Assembly (NCBI GenBank): GCA_001598975.1
Contig: BBXU01001826.1
Coordinates: forward strand, 1 to 42,174
DNA: 42,174 bases
Source of the DNA: Parachlorella kessleri
Taxonomy: Eukaryota > Chlorophyta > Trebouxiophyceae > Chlorellales > Chlorellaceae
Reading direction: 5' to 3'
A program made the translations under genes and the position numbers. Shown here piece after piece: positions 11,352-23,882 of the stretch. The notes beneath the pieces were generated by a model. It saw nothing but the letters and a program-made list of their open reading frames with translations. It was not told the origin of the DNA and searched no databases. Position 1 is the first letter of the stretch. Every line of letters begins with the position of its first letter.

Positions 11352-14300
11352 ATGGTGGCCCTGTGCGGTCAACGGTTGGGTATGCCGCTGAGGAGCAGCG
11401 TCAGGCTGTCAGCTAGGGCTCCCCAGGCTTCCTGCCCCGCTCTGGGTCGCTCTGCTTTCGTGCCCACCCTCGTGAAGGTGCGGGGATCAAGTGGGGCGCT
11501 GATGCCTGGCACCTCGCATAACCCACTCCACACTGCTTAGGGCCCATGATGGCAGTGCATGCGGGGGATTTCAGTTCACTGGGCTTCGGGTCTACCACAG
11601 CCCACGTGCTGGCAGCAAGGCCGCTGGAGTTCTAGCTGCGCGGGGTGGCAGATGATGGGTTGGGATGGCGTCGTGCAGGTGCAGCCAACAGTCATCAAGG
11701 GCCTACCTAGCCTAACTAGGCGTGCTGTAGCGGTTGAGGCCAGGAGCGGCCTCACCTCGCAGCCAGCCCCCAAGGTCGGCGACTGGTCACGTTTTGCAGC
11801 TCGTCACTAGTGCAGCTGGTCCATCTTGCACAGATCGCAGCCTGGCACTCGTGAGGCTAGGGTGCGGCCGGGCCGGCTGCGGCATGATGGCCAGTTGTCA
11901 TCCATCTTGTATTGTGTTTGGGGAAGGGCTAGAGGTGATTCCTCTTGCCCAGCAGTACTGCCTCGCATAGTTTCCATTAGATATTACTGCTGAAATTCCT
12001 TGGGTCCTAGAGGCTATGATCAGTGTTGTCAAACACCTGCTCGCCCTGGGATAGGCACTTGCTATCCTTCGGCAGCCCTTCCCCGAAGGATAGCAAGTGA
12101 CCTTGGGATGCTTTCGAGCAATTCAGTGCCACTCACTTCTATAGTAGCGTGCCCCCCTCGATTTGGGTGTGTCTCTGGTGGTTCCCAGTGGGTAACAGTT
12201 TCGTTAGTTTTCCATATGTTGGTGTTTGGTATGGGTGGCAGGCAACGCAAACAGAGAGGCGGTAGGGTCGTACTGGACTGACTGGGCTGTATGCAGTTTT
12301 GCTCCGTGTCTTGCCCGAGATCCGATTTGGTAGGTCTCTCCCCCATGCTTGTTTTGGTGTTGCAAGTGTTCCCTGGGGAAGGTTGGCAACCTCCCTTGAC
12401 TTGTATGTCTCGCTGCAGGGCCTGCCTAGCCTTCCCAGGCGCTTTGTCCAGACCCAGTCCACCAATGACGTGCCCGTGGTCGCTGCTGCCGCCGGAGAGC
12501 CGGAGGAGAAGAAGATCTTTGGCTTCCCTGCCTTCACGCTCAAGAAGATCGCCCTCCTGGGTCTCATGTTCTTGTGAGTCTGCTGGGGCCAGCACAGTGT
12601 CTGGGCTTGTGTGGTAATGGTTCTAGGTGGAGGTGCTCATGCGGCCCTGGCACCCTGTGCTGTTCTGCTGTGTTGCTGTTGATTTAGCGCCCGCAAAATT
12701 CTTACGCAGGCAGGAAGATTGAGCGGGATCTCTCCGTTGGGTTGGTGGCCCAGCTGGATGCTCTGAACTCTGTTTTGTGGTCGTGCGGGCCGTGCAGCTT
12801 GGGCTGGGGCATGGAGGTGGCTGCATGCGCGGCGTAGAGCAAGCTGGAGCCCTAGACAGCCTTGAAAGATGTTGGTTACGGAGCTGTTCCCAAGGTCTGA
12901 TTTGCCTGTCTCACCGCTGCTACCGGTCCCTGCTGCAGCTGCATTTTGTTCAACTACACCATCCTGCGTGACACCAAGGTGAGGTCTTGCGGATCCCGCT
13001 GCACGTGCTTCTGCAGGCCTCTTGCCACAACTGCAGGCTTATGTCATCTCGCATGACTTGGCAGGTCCTGTGCAGGCGTGCACCTCGAGTGCAGTTGCCC
13101 GTCAGCAATACACAGACGACCAAGTATCCTTAGGACCATTTGTTTGCTGTGGCAGGATGTGCTTGTGGTGACTGCTCCCGGCTCTGGTGCCGAGATCATT
13201 CCGTTTCTGAAGACATACCTCAACTTGCCGCTGGCTGTTGGCTTCACCATCCTGTATACCAAGGTGGGCTCCCGGGGGTCCTACAGGACCTATTTACGAG
13301 GTTGCGCAGTTGCTGGCTGGGCTGTCCCTGTTTGTGAGTTGGGTTTGTAGTGCTTGCTTGTCAGTTGCGGCCGGGAGGAGGCCAGGACTGCAGCAAGGCT
13401 ATCAGATAGGTACAACAGATACACAGACTAATTCAATGTTCATTCAGTGAGAGGTGCTGGTGGGAAAAACCCTTGGTAAATGTGTGAGGGAAAAGTTAGC
13501 TGCGTGGCGGTAAGAATGCATGAGCTGACTTGAGGCGTTGTTAAGCCTTGTGATGCGCAGAATAGCTGTGGGCATCCAACTTGCCGTTGACGTTACAGTG
13601 CGAGCAATCTTGTGGGGGTGCACACAAGCAGTTGTTGCAGCCCCATTTGTCAGCTTAGTCACCCCTGCAAGTGCCCCCTCTGATATGCTGACTGCAGCTG
13701 GCCAACGTGCTGAACAATGAGCAGCTGTTCTACACCTGCATCTTCCCCTTCATCGCCTTCTTCGGGGCCTTTGCGTTTGTCCTGTACCCCATGCGCGACA
13801 TCCTGCACCCAACCGGTAAGTGCGCCACTGACCCTACGCCAACTGCACACACCGCGGTGCACCTGTACTGGCGGCGTGTGCTGCCGGCGTGCCCCAGCTG
13901 GACCAGTCGGTTGTGCAGGGCGAGTCGGCTTCCGAGTCAATGGATATTGCATTTCGCTGTCAGGCCACCACGGCATGTGCAGCGTGCGCGCCAGCGCTGC
14001 AGTTGCCTCCTTTGTCCTCTGCACCTCCCTCTGCCATCTGCCGCACCGCACCTCCCTGGCCAGCCGCCGCTCCTGCGCGTTCTCATCAGCAGCCTGCGAC
14101 CCGCCCGTCCCTGTTGTTGCCTGCTGCAGAGTGGGCCATCAAGGCGCTGGCGGACGCGGGCCCCCGCTTTGCGGGGCCCATCGCCATCATCCGCAACTGG
14201 ACCTACTGCATCTTCTACGTCATGGCCGAGCTGTGGGGCTCGGTGGTGGTGTCGGTGCTGTTCTGGGGCTTTGCCAACCAGATCACCAGCGTGAAGGAGG

Positions 14301-17000
14301 CGGAGGACTTTTACCCGCTCTTTGGCCTGGGCGCCAACGTGGCGCTCATTTTCTCCGGCCGCGCCGTCAAGATGTTCTCCGCGGTGGGTGGGGGCGCGGG
14401 TGCCGGCGGAATGGCTGGCTGGCTGGGTTGTGGTGCTAGGGTCTCTGGTGCTGCCACGCCGGCGACTGTGGGGCACCGGCGGCCGTCTGGGTTTTGGCAC
14501 GCATCTTGAGGTGTCTTTGGGGGAGGTTGTGCAAGGTTGCACGGGCACTGTGTGCATGCAACAAGGGGCTGATGGGCGGGTCTTGTAGCTCAAAAGCAGC
14601 CTCCTTGCCATGCAATGCCATGCTATGCTCTTCCCCGTGGGCAGGCTCTACCACCACCAGCGCCTTGGTGCCCCCGGCTAAGTCCCGCCCTTGCTGTCTC
14701 CCCGCAGATCCGCGCCCAGCTGCCGCCCGGTGTTGACGGGTGGGGTGTGTCCCTGCGCGGCATGATGAGCATGGTGGTGGGCTTTGGCCTGGCCATCGTG
14801 GCCATCTTCTGGTACCTCAACCGCGCAGTGGTGCCTGTGGTAAGCTCACGGCCCGGTCGGCTGCCCCAGCGCACATGCCGTCCTGCTTTGGGGATATACC
14901 TGTACGGAAGTGTTAAATACCCGCACAGTGAGGGGTCCGTGCCACGGGTGGTGCGTATTTAGGTATGTTGGGGCACTGTTCTTGCCTGTGCTCCTGGTGC
15001 GGTGCTCCCCTCACCACCCCGTGACCAGCCGATTCCCCGCCGCTCGCCGTGCAGGTGGAGGGCAAGATCAAGAAGCGCGAGAAGAAGAAGAAGACCCCCA
15101 TGACGGTGCCCGAGTCGTTCGCCTACCTGGCGCGCTCCCAGTACATCCGCGACCTGGCGTGGCTGGTGGTGGCCTATGGCATCTCCATCAACCTGGTCGA
15201 GGTGACCTGGAAGTCCAAGATCAAGGCGCAGTTCCCCAACCCCAACGACTACTCCGCTTTCATGGGCGACTTCTCCACCGCCACCGGCGCGGTGACCTTC
15301 ACCATGATGATCGTGTCGCGCTTCATTTTCAACAAGTTTGGCTGGGGCGTGGCCGCGCTCATCACCCCCACCGTGCTGCTGGTCACCGGTGAGGGAGGGC
15401 CTCTTACCCCGCCGGGTGGCAGGGCGGGGCGGTGCGGGTCCTGGGGGCATGTACTATTGATGCAGTGGATTGCCCAGGTTGCCTCCAAGAACGTGTGATG
15501 CTGCTCCCCTGGGAACAGCTGGTGGCTGGCGGAGGCCACGGTGGGTGCTGTGGGGTAAAGTCGCATGCCAAGCGGCCGTTGGCATGCCCCTGCCCTCCCT
15601 CCTCCTCACCACCGCCTTGCCAGCAAGTGTAGTAATTGGGCACTCCGGATCCCAGCCCATCAAGCTGCTGTCCTTGTCACCCAACACACTCACCTCATCA
15701 GAGGTTAGGCCCAAAGCTGAAGGCACCTCCCTGCTGCCCCTGCTGCTGCAGGCGTGATCTTCTTCTCCCTGGTGCTCTTCAGCGGCCCGCTGACCCCCAC
15801 GCTGGCCGCGGCCGGCCTGACGCCCCTGTACGCCGCCGTGCTGGTGGGCGCCGCCCAGAACATCTTCTCCAAGGCCTCCAAGTACTCGCTCTTTGACCCC
15901 TGCAAGGAGATGGCATACATCCCTCTGGACAGCGAGACCAAGGTGGGTGGCTGGAAGCGCGCGCGACGGTGGCACCTTCAGCAGTGGGACCGGGGGCTTG
16001 AGGGCCATCCTCGCTGCCGGTACAATACGTGGCTGACATGCACTGCTCCGTACGATTGCCGGCATGCAGCCTGGGCCCGACCTGATTACGTTGGTGGGAC
16101 TGTCCGTGCCGGGCTCCCATTGTTGCCATGCTGGCACATTGGGGCATGCACCCTGGCATCAATGTCTGACGGCTCCTGCCTGCCTGCTGCCTGCCCCCGC
16201 TCCCTCACCTTGCAGACCAAGGGCAAGGCCGCGATCGACGTGATCTGCAACCCGCTGGGCAAGTCCGGCGGCGCCTTCATCCAGCAGATCATGATCATCG
16301 GCTTTGGCTCGCTGGCCGCCTCCACCCCCTACCTGGGAGCCATCCTGTTCTTCATCGTGGGCACCTGGATCCTGGCAGCTAACGACCTCAGCAAGCTCTT
16401 CAAGCAGGCACAGGTGGGTGGTGTGGTGGGGAAGCTATGTCGTGGCCTTGTGTGGTGGGGCCTTCTGTGGCTCGGGGGGGGGAGAGCAACTTTGTGCAGG
16501 TGTCCCGCTTCGCTACTCTAGGGATGCAGTAAGCTCGATGATGGGCCGAAAAGCGGAAAATGTCAGCCAGGCGATGGGGAAGGGGGGGATTACGTTCCGA
16601 GTCCAGTGCAGCGCGGCGTGGCTATGTCGCCTGTTTGGGCTTGGCTGGAGCAGTGGCTGTTCAGTGCGGGGGCCGAAACATGCAGTGCGTGGCAGACCTG
16701 CACCTGGACCGGCGCCAGCAGCCAGCCAACTGCAATACCATTGTACCAGAGCAACCGACCTTTGTCAGATAACAAGTGATGAGTAGTGTTACTACCAGCT
16801 TTCATAATTTTGCTATTTCACAGCGACTTGGCTGGTGCACAGGGAGGGTGCAGCATTTGGCAGTGTTGGGGCTGGTTGCATTGCGTGCCGTGGGGCTCGC
16901 ATGAGCGTCTCCGCTGTGCCTGCAGGTTGACGGCGAAGCCAAGCGCAAGGCGGAGGCAGCTGAGGACGCCAAGGCCGCCGGTGGCGAGGCCACCGCCTAA
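11352..17000 (+). CDS. NTT: Plastidic ATP/ADP translocase (NTT family)
   Basis: Imports cytosolic ATP into the plastid in exchange for ADP + Pi, at the inner envelope. Eleven exons: 11352-11477, 12419-12573, 12939-12978, 13156-13263, 13698-13815, 14130-14383, 14708-14839, 15055-15388, 15752-15942, 16216-16413, 16926-17000, giving 576 aa. Residues 1 to about 55 are Arg/Ser/Ala-rich transit peptide. The TLC-type transporter core begins near KIFGFPAFTLKKIALLGL, followed by FNYTILRDTKDVLVVTAPG with the conserved charged residues. About eleven hydrophobic spans follow, with a basic loop KIKKREKKKKTP near the middle and AAQNIFSKASKYSLFDPCKE, a block typical of plant and chlamydial NTTs, near residue 460. 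The tail is short, charged and Ala-rich. Plant homologues are slightly longer. All introns are GT-AG. Intron 1 (941 nt) carries a 17-bp hairpin. Confidence 0.95.
12056..12099 (+). repeat. Perfect 17-bp inverted repeat in NTT intron 1
   Basis: Arms 12056-12072 and 12083-12099 are perfect reverse complements around a 10-nt loop. In the pre-mRNA this would form a strong hairpin inside intron 1, about 320 nt before the acceptor at 12418. Confidence 0.85.
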
Positions 17001-17844
17001 GCAGCCCGGCAGAGCGCTTGACGACGCAACCGCAGCCGCGGCCCGGCAACCTAAAGGGGCGCCTGCTAGGCCCTGATAGACAGGCCGTGCTGTGCCGCCT
17101 CTCTGCTGCGAGGCGGGGTGGGCTTTGGGCAGCGCGCCAGCTGGCATGTGGGCAGGCGGCGGTGATGACGAGGGCTGACTACTCTGGCTGTAATGGGCGG
17201 TAGGAGGGGGAGCAGGAAGGAACCGCCTGCGCCGTGGATGGTGCTAGCATGGGGTGTGTGGGGCTGTGCAGTAGTAACGTCTTAGAAGGGGGGATAGGTT
17301 GTGACACCTTGATGACTGTCGCTGTGCCAAGTTCTCGTTTGGACCACTGTCACACACACGCACACTCGCCTGTGTGGGGCCCGCGTGTGTGCCTCTGCCC
17401 CCACATAAAGCTGGGCTGGGGTGCAAGTCACGGATAACAGCAATTCTTTTGTAGTCGGCCTGCTGCCACACGTCTTCTTCTGTTCACGAACATGTGGATA
17501 AAATTGCTTTGATGATACCTATGCCATTCGAACTTCTATGCACTGCCTCCTGTAACCACTGGTCAATGTGCTGCCGCGCTTTTGGCAAGGGCATTGTTCT
17601 GGGTTGAGGAACAAAAGCCTGGGACGGCCAGTGTTCAGGGCTCAAACGCCTGAGAGCCTGGGACGGCCAAGTCGAAGGGAAGAGCAAATTAGAAAGCAGA
17701 GCAACAGCGCAACAGTTGCAAGAGTGCGCCCTGTCAGCTCTGCCTCTCCCCTACTTGCATTATCTGCCACCACCAAGAATAACTGCAAGTGTGCATCGTC
17801 GCGGGGTGCCGCCAACAACAACCTATCTATTCAGGGAGACCTCC
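17001..17844. other. Convergent 3' region, NTT / cathepsin copy 1
   Basis: About 840 nt between convergent stops. It contains a purine/pyrimidine CA/GT stretch near 17350-17392 that can fold back, and a 15-bp direct repeat at 17616-17630 and 17655-17669. I see no gene. Confidence 0.5.
17189..17193 (+). terminator. NTT: TGTAA poly(A) signal, NTT gene
   Basis: TGTAA about 190 nt after the TAA at 17000; the likely polyadenylation signal. Confidence 0.4.
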
Positions 17845-20800
17845 CTAGGCGGCATGGAGGGCAACCTGCTGTGCCCGCTTCAGCGGCAGGACCTCGGCCG
17901 CCTGCTCGGTGTGCTTGCCCCTGTGTTCGTGCTTCTTGTGCGGCCTCCTGTGGCCCTCTGGCTTGAACTTCTCGGCCTCCTCGGGCGGGAAGATGCCTGC
18001 GACACTTATCCGAGAAATGGCTGGGCGGGCTGGTGAGGTCAGCCGCTCGGGGGCTGAAGTTGAAAGGATGCGGGGCAAGGGATACCCCACCAGCCAAAAG
18101 CCAACCAACCAATTGGTGCAGTAGCTCTGCTAACCCATGCTGTACCAGCGCCCGGCTCCCGCACTACATGTACAATGCACATAAGGCCGCACCGCCCCTG
18201 GGCACCCATGCCGCGCTGCCGCCAGAAGGGCCGGCTGACCGATGGCAAACTCACCCCAGTGCGTGCCGACCTTCTTGCCAGCCCTCACATCCTGCTCGTC
18301 CTGCCATGTGGGAACCACGTACCTGCAACGAACAACGGCACCGCTAGCTGGGCAGACTGAGAGGTAGCTTGGGTGGTCAGGGGCCAACCTGCCTTGCCTC
18401 AGCTGCCCCATACGCCAGGCTGTGCCACTGCAGGAAGCCCGCGAGTAGCCACACGAAGAGTCAGAGCAGGGCCCCCTGCCAAAGTCACCCACGGCAGAGG
18501 GTGGATGCAAAACCTCCAGCACCAGCAGCAGCAGCAGGCGCCTAGGTGGCACACGCCTCGCGGCATCACCCACCAGCAGTCGCCCTCTTCCAGGTGGAGG
18601 GTGTTGGTGCCCCGCTGCAGCTTGAAGAAGCCCAGCTCCCCCCAGTAGGTGCCCCAGCTGTTGCGGATCTCCCAGTACCTGCACAGCAATGCACGGGCAA
18701 GCACAGGCTGAGAGCTCAGCTGGAATGTCTGCTTCGGCTGGGGAAGCTGGCGGTGTACTAGTACAGGCAGAGAAGGGGCAGTGGCTGACGCCAGCTACAA
18801 GCTGACTGCCTGTTGAAACAAAGCCCAGTCCTCCCTGTCAAAGCCCTTGTGCGGCAGCCACGCAGGCAAGCAGGGAAAGCAGGCAATGCACGCAATGCGA
18901 GGTATCCCAAGCAGCCCGTGGCTGGCTTCCAGCTGAGCTAGGCATGCTCACTTGAGGCCATCGGAGGTCTCGCCCCAGCCCACCACCTGCAGGGGCATCA
19001 CAATGTCAACCTCAGCACAACGCTATCTGCATTCTGCATCCAGCCCTGTTCCTACAGCTCAACTCTCACTCCTTGTTCGCACAACCTGCCACCCATGCTA
19101 ACAAGTTGAGGTCAGAAAATACGCCTACCTACAACAGCCCAGCACCTCCGCGCCCAAGCTGAAAGCAGCAACAAGAGTTTGCCTTCTGTGACATGTGAAA
19201 CTGTGGGCATGATCCACCATGGCCGCACGCAGTGCAGACAGCACATGTTCTAACCCCTACCCACCTCCACATCGTGGTCAATGTCTGTGTAGTTGTATGG
19301 GTCAACATACACGCCGCGGTGCAGGCCATAGTCAAACTCCTCGGGGGTGGCCATGCTGCACCAAGACAAGGCGAGTGTGTTTACGCAGGGGGAGTCTGTC
19401 AACAGCCAATCATGCATGTACACCAGACCACACCAGCCGGGCATGCGGCAGCTGTGGGCAACGGTGGAGTTCGAGGGGGTAGGCCTGCGCCCTGGCTGGA
19501 CATCATGCTTAAAACGCGAGAGCACTCTGCCCTCTGCTCACTTGAGCCTGTCAACTACCCCTCGCAGCTGTGCTTCTTGCAGTCCTTGCCGACAGCCCAC
19601 CCAGACATGTTTGCAGAGCAATATCCCCCACACCCCTCCCCGACATCTGCCACAGGCTGGCAGCAGCCTTGTGCTCACCTGCAAGTGATGGGTCCCCTTT
19701 TGTAGATCTCAGTCATCATGTCCAGCTCTGCAGTGGGGCCCTTCTTGCCAACCTGCCCATAGGCCTCCAGGAAGTACTTGATAGGCGTCTCAACCGGCCA
19801 ACAGGTGTCCTCACCCTGCATCCAGGACAAAAAAAATATCGCAATGCGCAGCTGCCAAATTTTATAAACAAGCTGGTGTGTTGTGTCGCACCCCAGTTGC
19901 AAGGAGACCCAAGCAACTTGCGTGCCTCCCACAGGGGGCACCCAAAACGGGGCAAAACATCACAAGCCCTGGCTGTTGCCACGTTATACTGGGGACACCC
20001 CTGCCGACCCACAGTTCAGCAGCTCCCACACCTGCTCCAAGCAACTCAGGGCACACTTGCCTTGAGGGGCATGCAGTTCATGCAGTAGCCCTCAGCGGGG
20101 CACTCCTTGGCCTTCTTGCCGTACTTGGTGTGGTCGCTGGCCGCATACACCTGGCACGACTCATCGGGCACGCCAAAGTGCTTCATGTAGCGGATCACGT
20201 CGATGACATCACCGCCGTTGCAGCCCTCACTATACCTGCACGACCACAATCCCCCGCAATGCTACCTGGGCCTTATTTTGAGCATTGACCATGGCTGCCA
20301 ATTACTCACGATGCAAGACAGCGAGAGGGCCATCCCTGCAAGTGAAGCCAAGGCCTCAGCAGTTTGAAGGCACCCAGCGGGCGCATGCCTCCCTCCAATC
20401 AGCGGGCCACCCAGATGCCCTCCTGCCATCCCTGTACCACAGCTCACCCGTGGAACGGCGCACAGTTTAGGATGGTCTGCCTAGCTAGCATGACGTCAGG
20501 CCCCGTGGCATTCTTGACTATCTTGAGGCGGTCCTGGATCATGGAGAGCGTGGCGTGCAGCCAGCATGAGCCGCAGTAGGTGGGCTGCAGGGGAGGGACA
20601 AGGGGACAGCAACCCTTTTGGTACAGCATCACAGGCAAGTGCAAGCCCAGGTTGAGATTGCCAACAAAGCTCTGAATAGGGCGATGCAGTGGTAGTGATA
20701 CTGGCGGGTTCACAGCAGGAGCTGCCGGCAAACCTGCCAGACTCACAATGTGCTGGTTCCAGCTGGGGGCCAGCCAGTTCATGCCATCCTTGTCCCTCCA

Positions 20801-20974
20801 ACTGAAGTTTGTTGGGAGCTGCCCAAAGCTGAGGAGCTCTAGCGGCTGGTGGTTGAAGAACTTCTCGTGGTCGGGCACCACCGCCCTGCGCTTGTTGCAG
20901 CGCGCCTCCACAACCCCAGCCAGGCAGCAAGCCAGTGCTAGGGCCACCGCCACCGCAACTCCTAGCCTCACCAT
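17845..20974 (-). CDS. Cathepsin X/Z-like papain-family protease, copy 1
   Basis: A lysosomal/vacuolar C1A cysteine protease; cathepsin X acts as a carboxypeptidase. Nine exons (minus): 20974-20747, 20584-20448, 20235-20061, 19815-19679, 19355-19265, 18986-18952, 18678-18574, 18322-18255, 17996-17845, giving 375 aa. A signal peptide (VAVAVALALACCLAGVVEA) precedes a short propeptide with one Cys, as in cathepsin X. The family hallmark NQHIPTYCGSCW includes the HIP mini-loop and catalytic Cys83. Catalytic His253 is in IDHDVEVVGWG and Asn274 in RNSWGTYWGE, so it should be active. After the usual domain end comes an extra region (YVVPTWQDEQDVRAG) and a basic His/Lys-rich tail. The exon 3/4 intron has a GC donor (AAG|gcaagt), shared with copy 2. 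Intron 5 (19264-18987) is absent from copy 2. It lies head to tail with its paralogue. Confidence 0.93.
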
Positions 20975-21563
20975 TGCTCCCTGCAACATGCACCCTCCCT
21001 CCACCGGTGAACACTGCATGCGAGCATAGATGGTTGGGCAGCGTACCCTGAATCTTTTCAGCGCACTGCGCGTCGTTTATTTCGTAAAGATAAAAAGGCT
21101 TCTTGATGTTATGCTACTGAGGCACAAGGTGCAGCAATTCGGAAACACATGATCAGTTGGCAAACAAACGCACCTTTGTCCAGCGGTAATTCCGAGGAGC
21201 CACTTGAAGCGGTGTTTTGCTGCTCAAGACTCGGCTGCCCACGTTCACTGTGACTAGAAAGCCATGGCATGCATGGTTTGCCAGCTGTCCAGCACTATTC
21301 AAGCAGGGCAGGCACAGCTGTGCACAGGGAGTTTCTGCAGGCATGCTCGCAGGGTTTGTTCCCAAGAAGTGTCTGAACGTACGCCAACAATCGCCTGTCC
21401 AGTTGTAGTGAAAATGCCTGCCGCAGTCAACCAACCTCAGGTCCTCCCAGGAGCAGTGATGGAAGAGCTGTGCACAAATGGACAAACAGGAGTTTCCATG
21501 GCGCACAACACCAGCGAAAAGGTGACAAAGGACAAACATCGTTGTAACCCCGTCCCAGCGCTG
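20975..21563. other. Spacer between cathepsin copies
   Basis: About 590 nt: the 3' UTR of copy 2 and the promoter of copy 1. It contains a 128-codon ATG frame (21539-21153, minus) with ten cysteines that begins 25 nt after the copy 2 stop. I recognise no domain in it and treat it as probably non-coding. Confidence 0.4.
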
Positions 21564-23882
21564 TCAAGCCATGACTTTCTCCTTGCGCCCCGCATGATGC
21601 CTCTTGTGGGGCTTCCTGTGGGGTTCAGGGATAACATCTGCTGCCTCCTCCGGGGTCATAAGCCCTGCAGCAAAGCACAAGTGTGGGTCATAGGCATACA
21701 CCTCTGAGTCTCACTGTGCGAGCGCTGGCGCGTTACAAAGGTAACCTTGGGTACGCCTATTCAACTCGCCGCAGTGTCCCAAAGCCATAATGGGCAACAG
21801 CACCTGACATACAACCCTGCTCTGGCACATAAACACTTACCCCACATAGACCCAACCAGCTTGCCGGCCCTCACATCTTGCTCGTCCTGCCAGCTGGGGA
21901 TGACATACCTGCCACCAAGGGCACAATGGGCCTTCAGGTTGGTTTGGGTATGGCACCTGTAGCTGAGCATCCTGCCAGTGTTGGCAGGGTAACATTATGG
22001 ACAAGCCGCCTGCTAACTAGCAGAAGGCATTTATGGGTAGGGTTAAGAAGTGGGTCGAACCACGGTTCCCCAAGTGCCTGACAAGCTTACCAGCAGTCTC
22101 CCGCCTCCAGTTGCAATGCGTTCACCCCACGCTGTATCTTCATGAAGCCCAGCTCCCCCCAGTAGGTCCCCCAGCTGTTGCGGATCTCCCAATACCTGTG
22201 AGACGTTGCCCAGACAGCGGCACATCCAATTCTGAGGTGCGCTTGCAGTCCGGTCTAGGCAACCGCAACACAATCAGGCCTCCGTGTCACTCTTCAAGGC
22301 GTGAGAGCTGGCCACAGAAATGCCAGAGCAGTGTGGTGTTGCTGACGAATCATTACCTCAGGCCAGAGGGGCTCTCGCCCCACCCAACAACCTCCACATC
22401 GTGGTCAACGTCTGTTGAGTTGGTGGTGTCAATGTAGAACCCACGGTGGTAGCCGTAGTCAAACTCAGAAGGGGTCGACATGCTGCAAAGCATGGGCAGC
22501 AGGGGTTGATGTTCAACTGACAGGCGTAGGAGGGTCTAGTGCGGGCCTGGAGAGGCCACAGCCCAGGCACATAATCATCATGGTGCTGCCATGCAAGGCT
22601 GTTTCCAGAAGGCCGAGCGGATGGTGTACGTTGGGTCCTGTGCAGCCCCAGCCAAGGTTGGTTTTGCAGCCTTGTCCCTAATGAGTGGGGCACTGCAGCC
22701 TTGCATACCTGCAGGTGATGGGTCCCCTCTTGTAGATCTCAGTCATCATGGCCAGCTCGCCCTGTTGGCCCTTCATGTTCAACTGGCCGTAGGCATCTAA
22801 GAAATATGTGATTGGCCTGTGCACCGGCCAGCAAGTGTCCTTGCCCTGCAGGGCGGCAGCTGCATTGATGACCCCAACATAACGCTACCATGCAGTGTGG
22901 CCTGATGTAAGGTAAGCTCCTGAGGCCTGCAACCCTCCTACACTCCTAGGAGTACCATTTTTAGAAATGAGATACTGGCATGGCAGCGCCGCCCCAGGGT
23001 CCCACCACCATCCGTGACTCGCCTTGAGGGGCATGCAGTTCATGCAGTAGCTCTCTGCTGGGCACTCCTTGGCATGTTTGCCGTACTTGGTGTAGTCGCT
23101 GGCTGAGTAGATCTGGCACGACTCATCCGGCAGGCCAAAGTGCTTCATATAGCGAATGACATCAATTACGTCGCCCCCGTCACAGCCTTTGCTGTACCTG
23201 CAGCAGCCCAGCCTGCCCATGCCTCCCCGCCAGGATGGCTGACTCGAGTGGCACTGAACGCAGGCACTTGAGTAACAACTAAGTAGGCCCTGATGGGAAG
23301 GGCGGGGGACCGATATCAGGACATACATTCCTTTGCACTCTGTCTTGGGGTCCTGGACACGCCGTGAGTGCTTACCCATGGAATGGGCCACAGTTGAGGA
23401 CTGTCTGCCTGGCTAGCATCACGTCAGGCCCGGTGGCGTTCTTCACGATCTTGAGGCGGTCTTGGATCATGGAGAGGGTGCCATGCAGCCAGCAGCTGCC
23501 GCAGTACACCGGCTGCGGGACAGGCAGTACCGCAGCAACCACATCATGCTTCTCATCTTGGCAGCGGTGCACTGTCTTGAGCGGGAAGTTCAAAGCAGGC
23601 CGCCAGCTGCTGCATATCATGCCCGGAGTGTTGTGCAAGTCGGCTTACAATGTGCTGGTTCCAGCTGGGCACCAGCCAGTTCTGGCCCCGGTTGTCGCGC
23701 CAGCTGAAGTTGGCAGGCAGGCTATCCCGTGGCAGTTGCTCCAGGGGCTGGTGGTTGAAGTACTTCTCACTTTCGGCCAGGTCAGCCTTCCTTAGCTTGC
23801 AGCCAGCCAGTGAGCTGGGCACCCAGCAAGCCAGCAGCAGGCTTAGCAAGGCAACCGTTGCCAAATCCCTGGAAGTCCTCAT
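21564..23882 (-). CDS. Cathepsin X/Z-like papain-family protease, copy 2
   Basis: Tandem paralogue of the downstream protease, with the same predicted role. Eight exons (minus): 23882-23649, 23512-23376, 23197-23023, 22845-22709, 22482-22357, 22195-22091, 21908-21841, 21664-21564, giving 360 aa. A signal peptide (LATVALLSLLLACWVPSSLA) is followed by the short Cys-containing propeptide and NQHIPVYCGSCW with catalytic Cys85. His255 (VDHDVEVVGWG) and Asn276 (RNSWGTYWGE) are present. Exon lengths 137, 175, 137, 105 and 68 match copy 1 exactly. Its 126-nt exon 5 equals copy 1 exons 5 plus 6 (91 + 35). The exon 3/4 intron again has a GC donor (AAG|gcgagt). The C-terminal extension ends in a basic, His-rich tail (PHRKPHKRHHAGRKEKVMA) similar in character but not in sequence to copy 1. 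Confidence 0.93.

Noticed and set aside
13937..14611. A 224-codon minus-strand open frame
   Set aside because: Shadow of NTT exon 6 and its flanking introns on the opposite strand.
17616..17669. 15-bp direct repeat downstream of NTT
   Set aside because: Only two copies, short, in a 3' region; no further structure.
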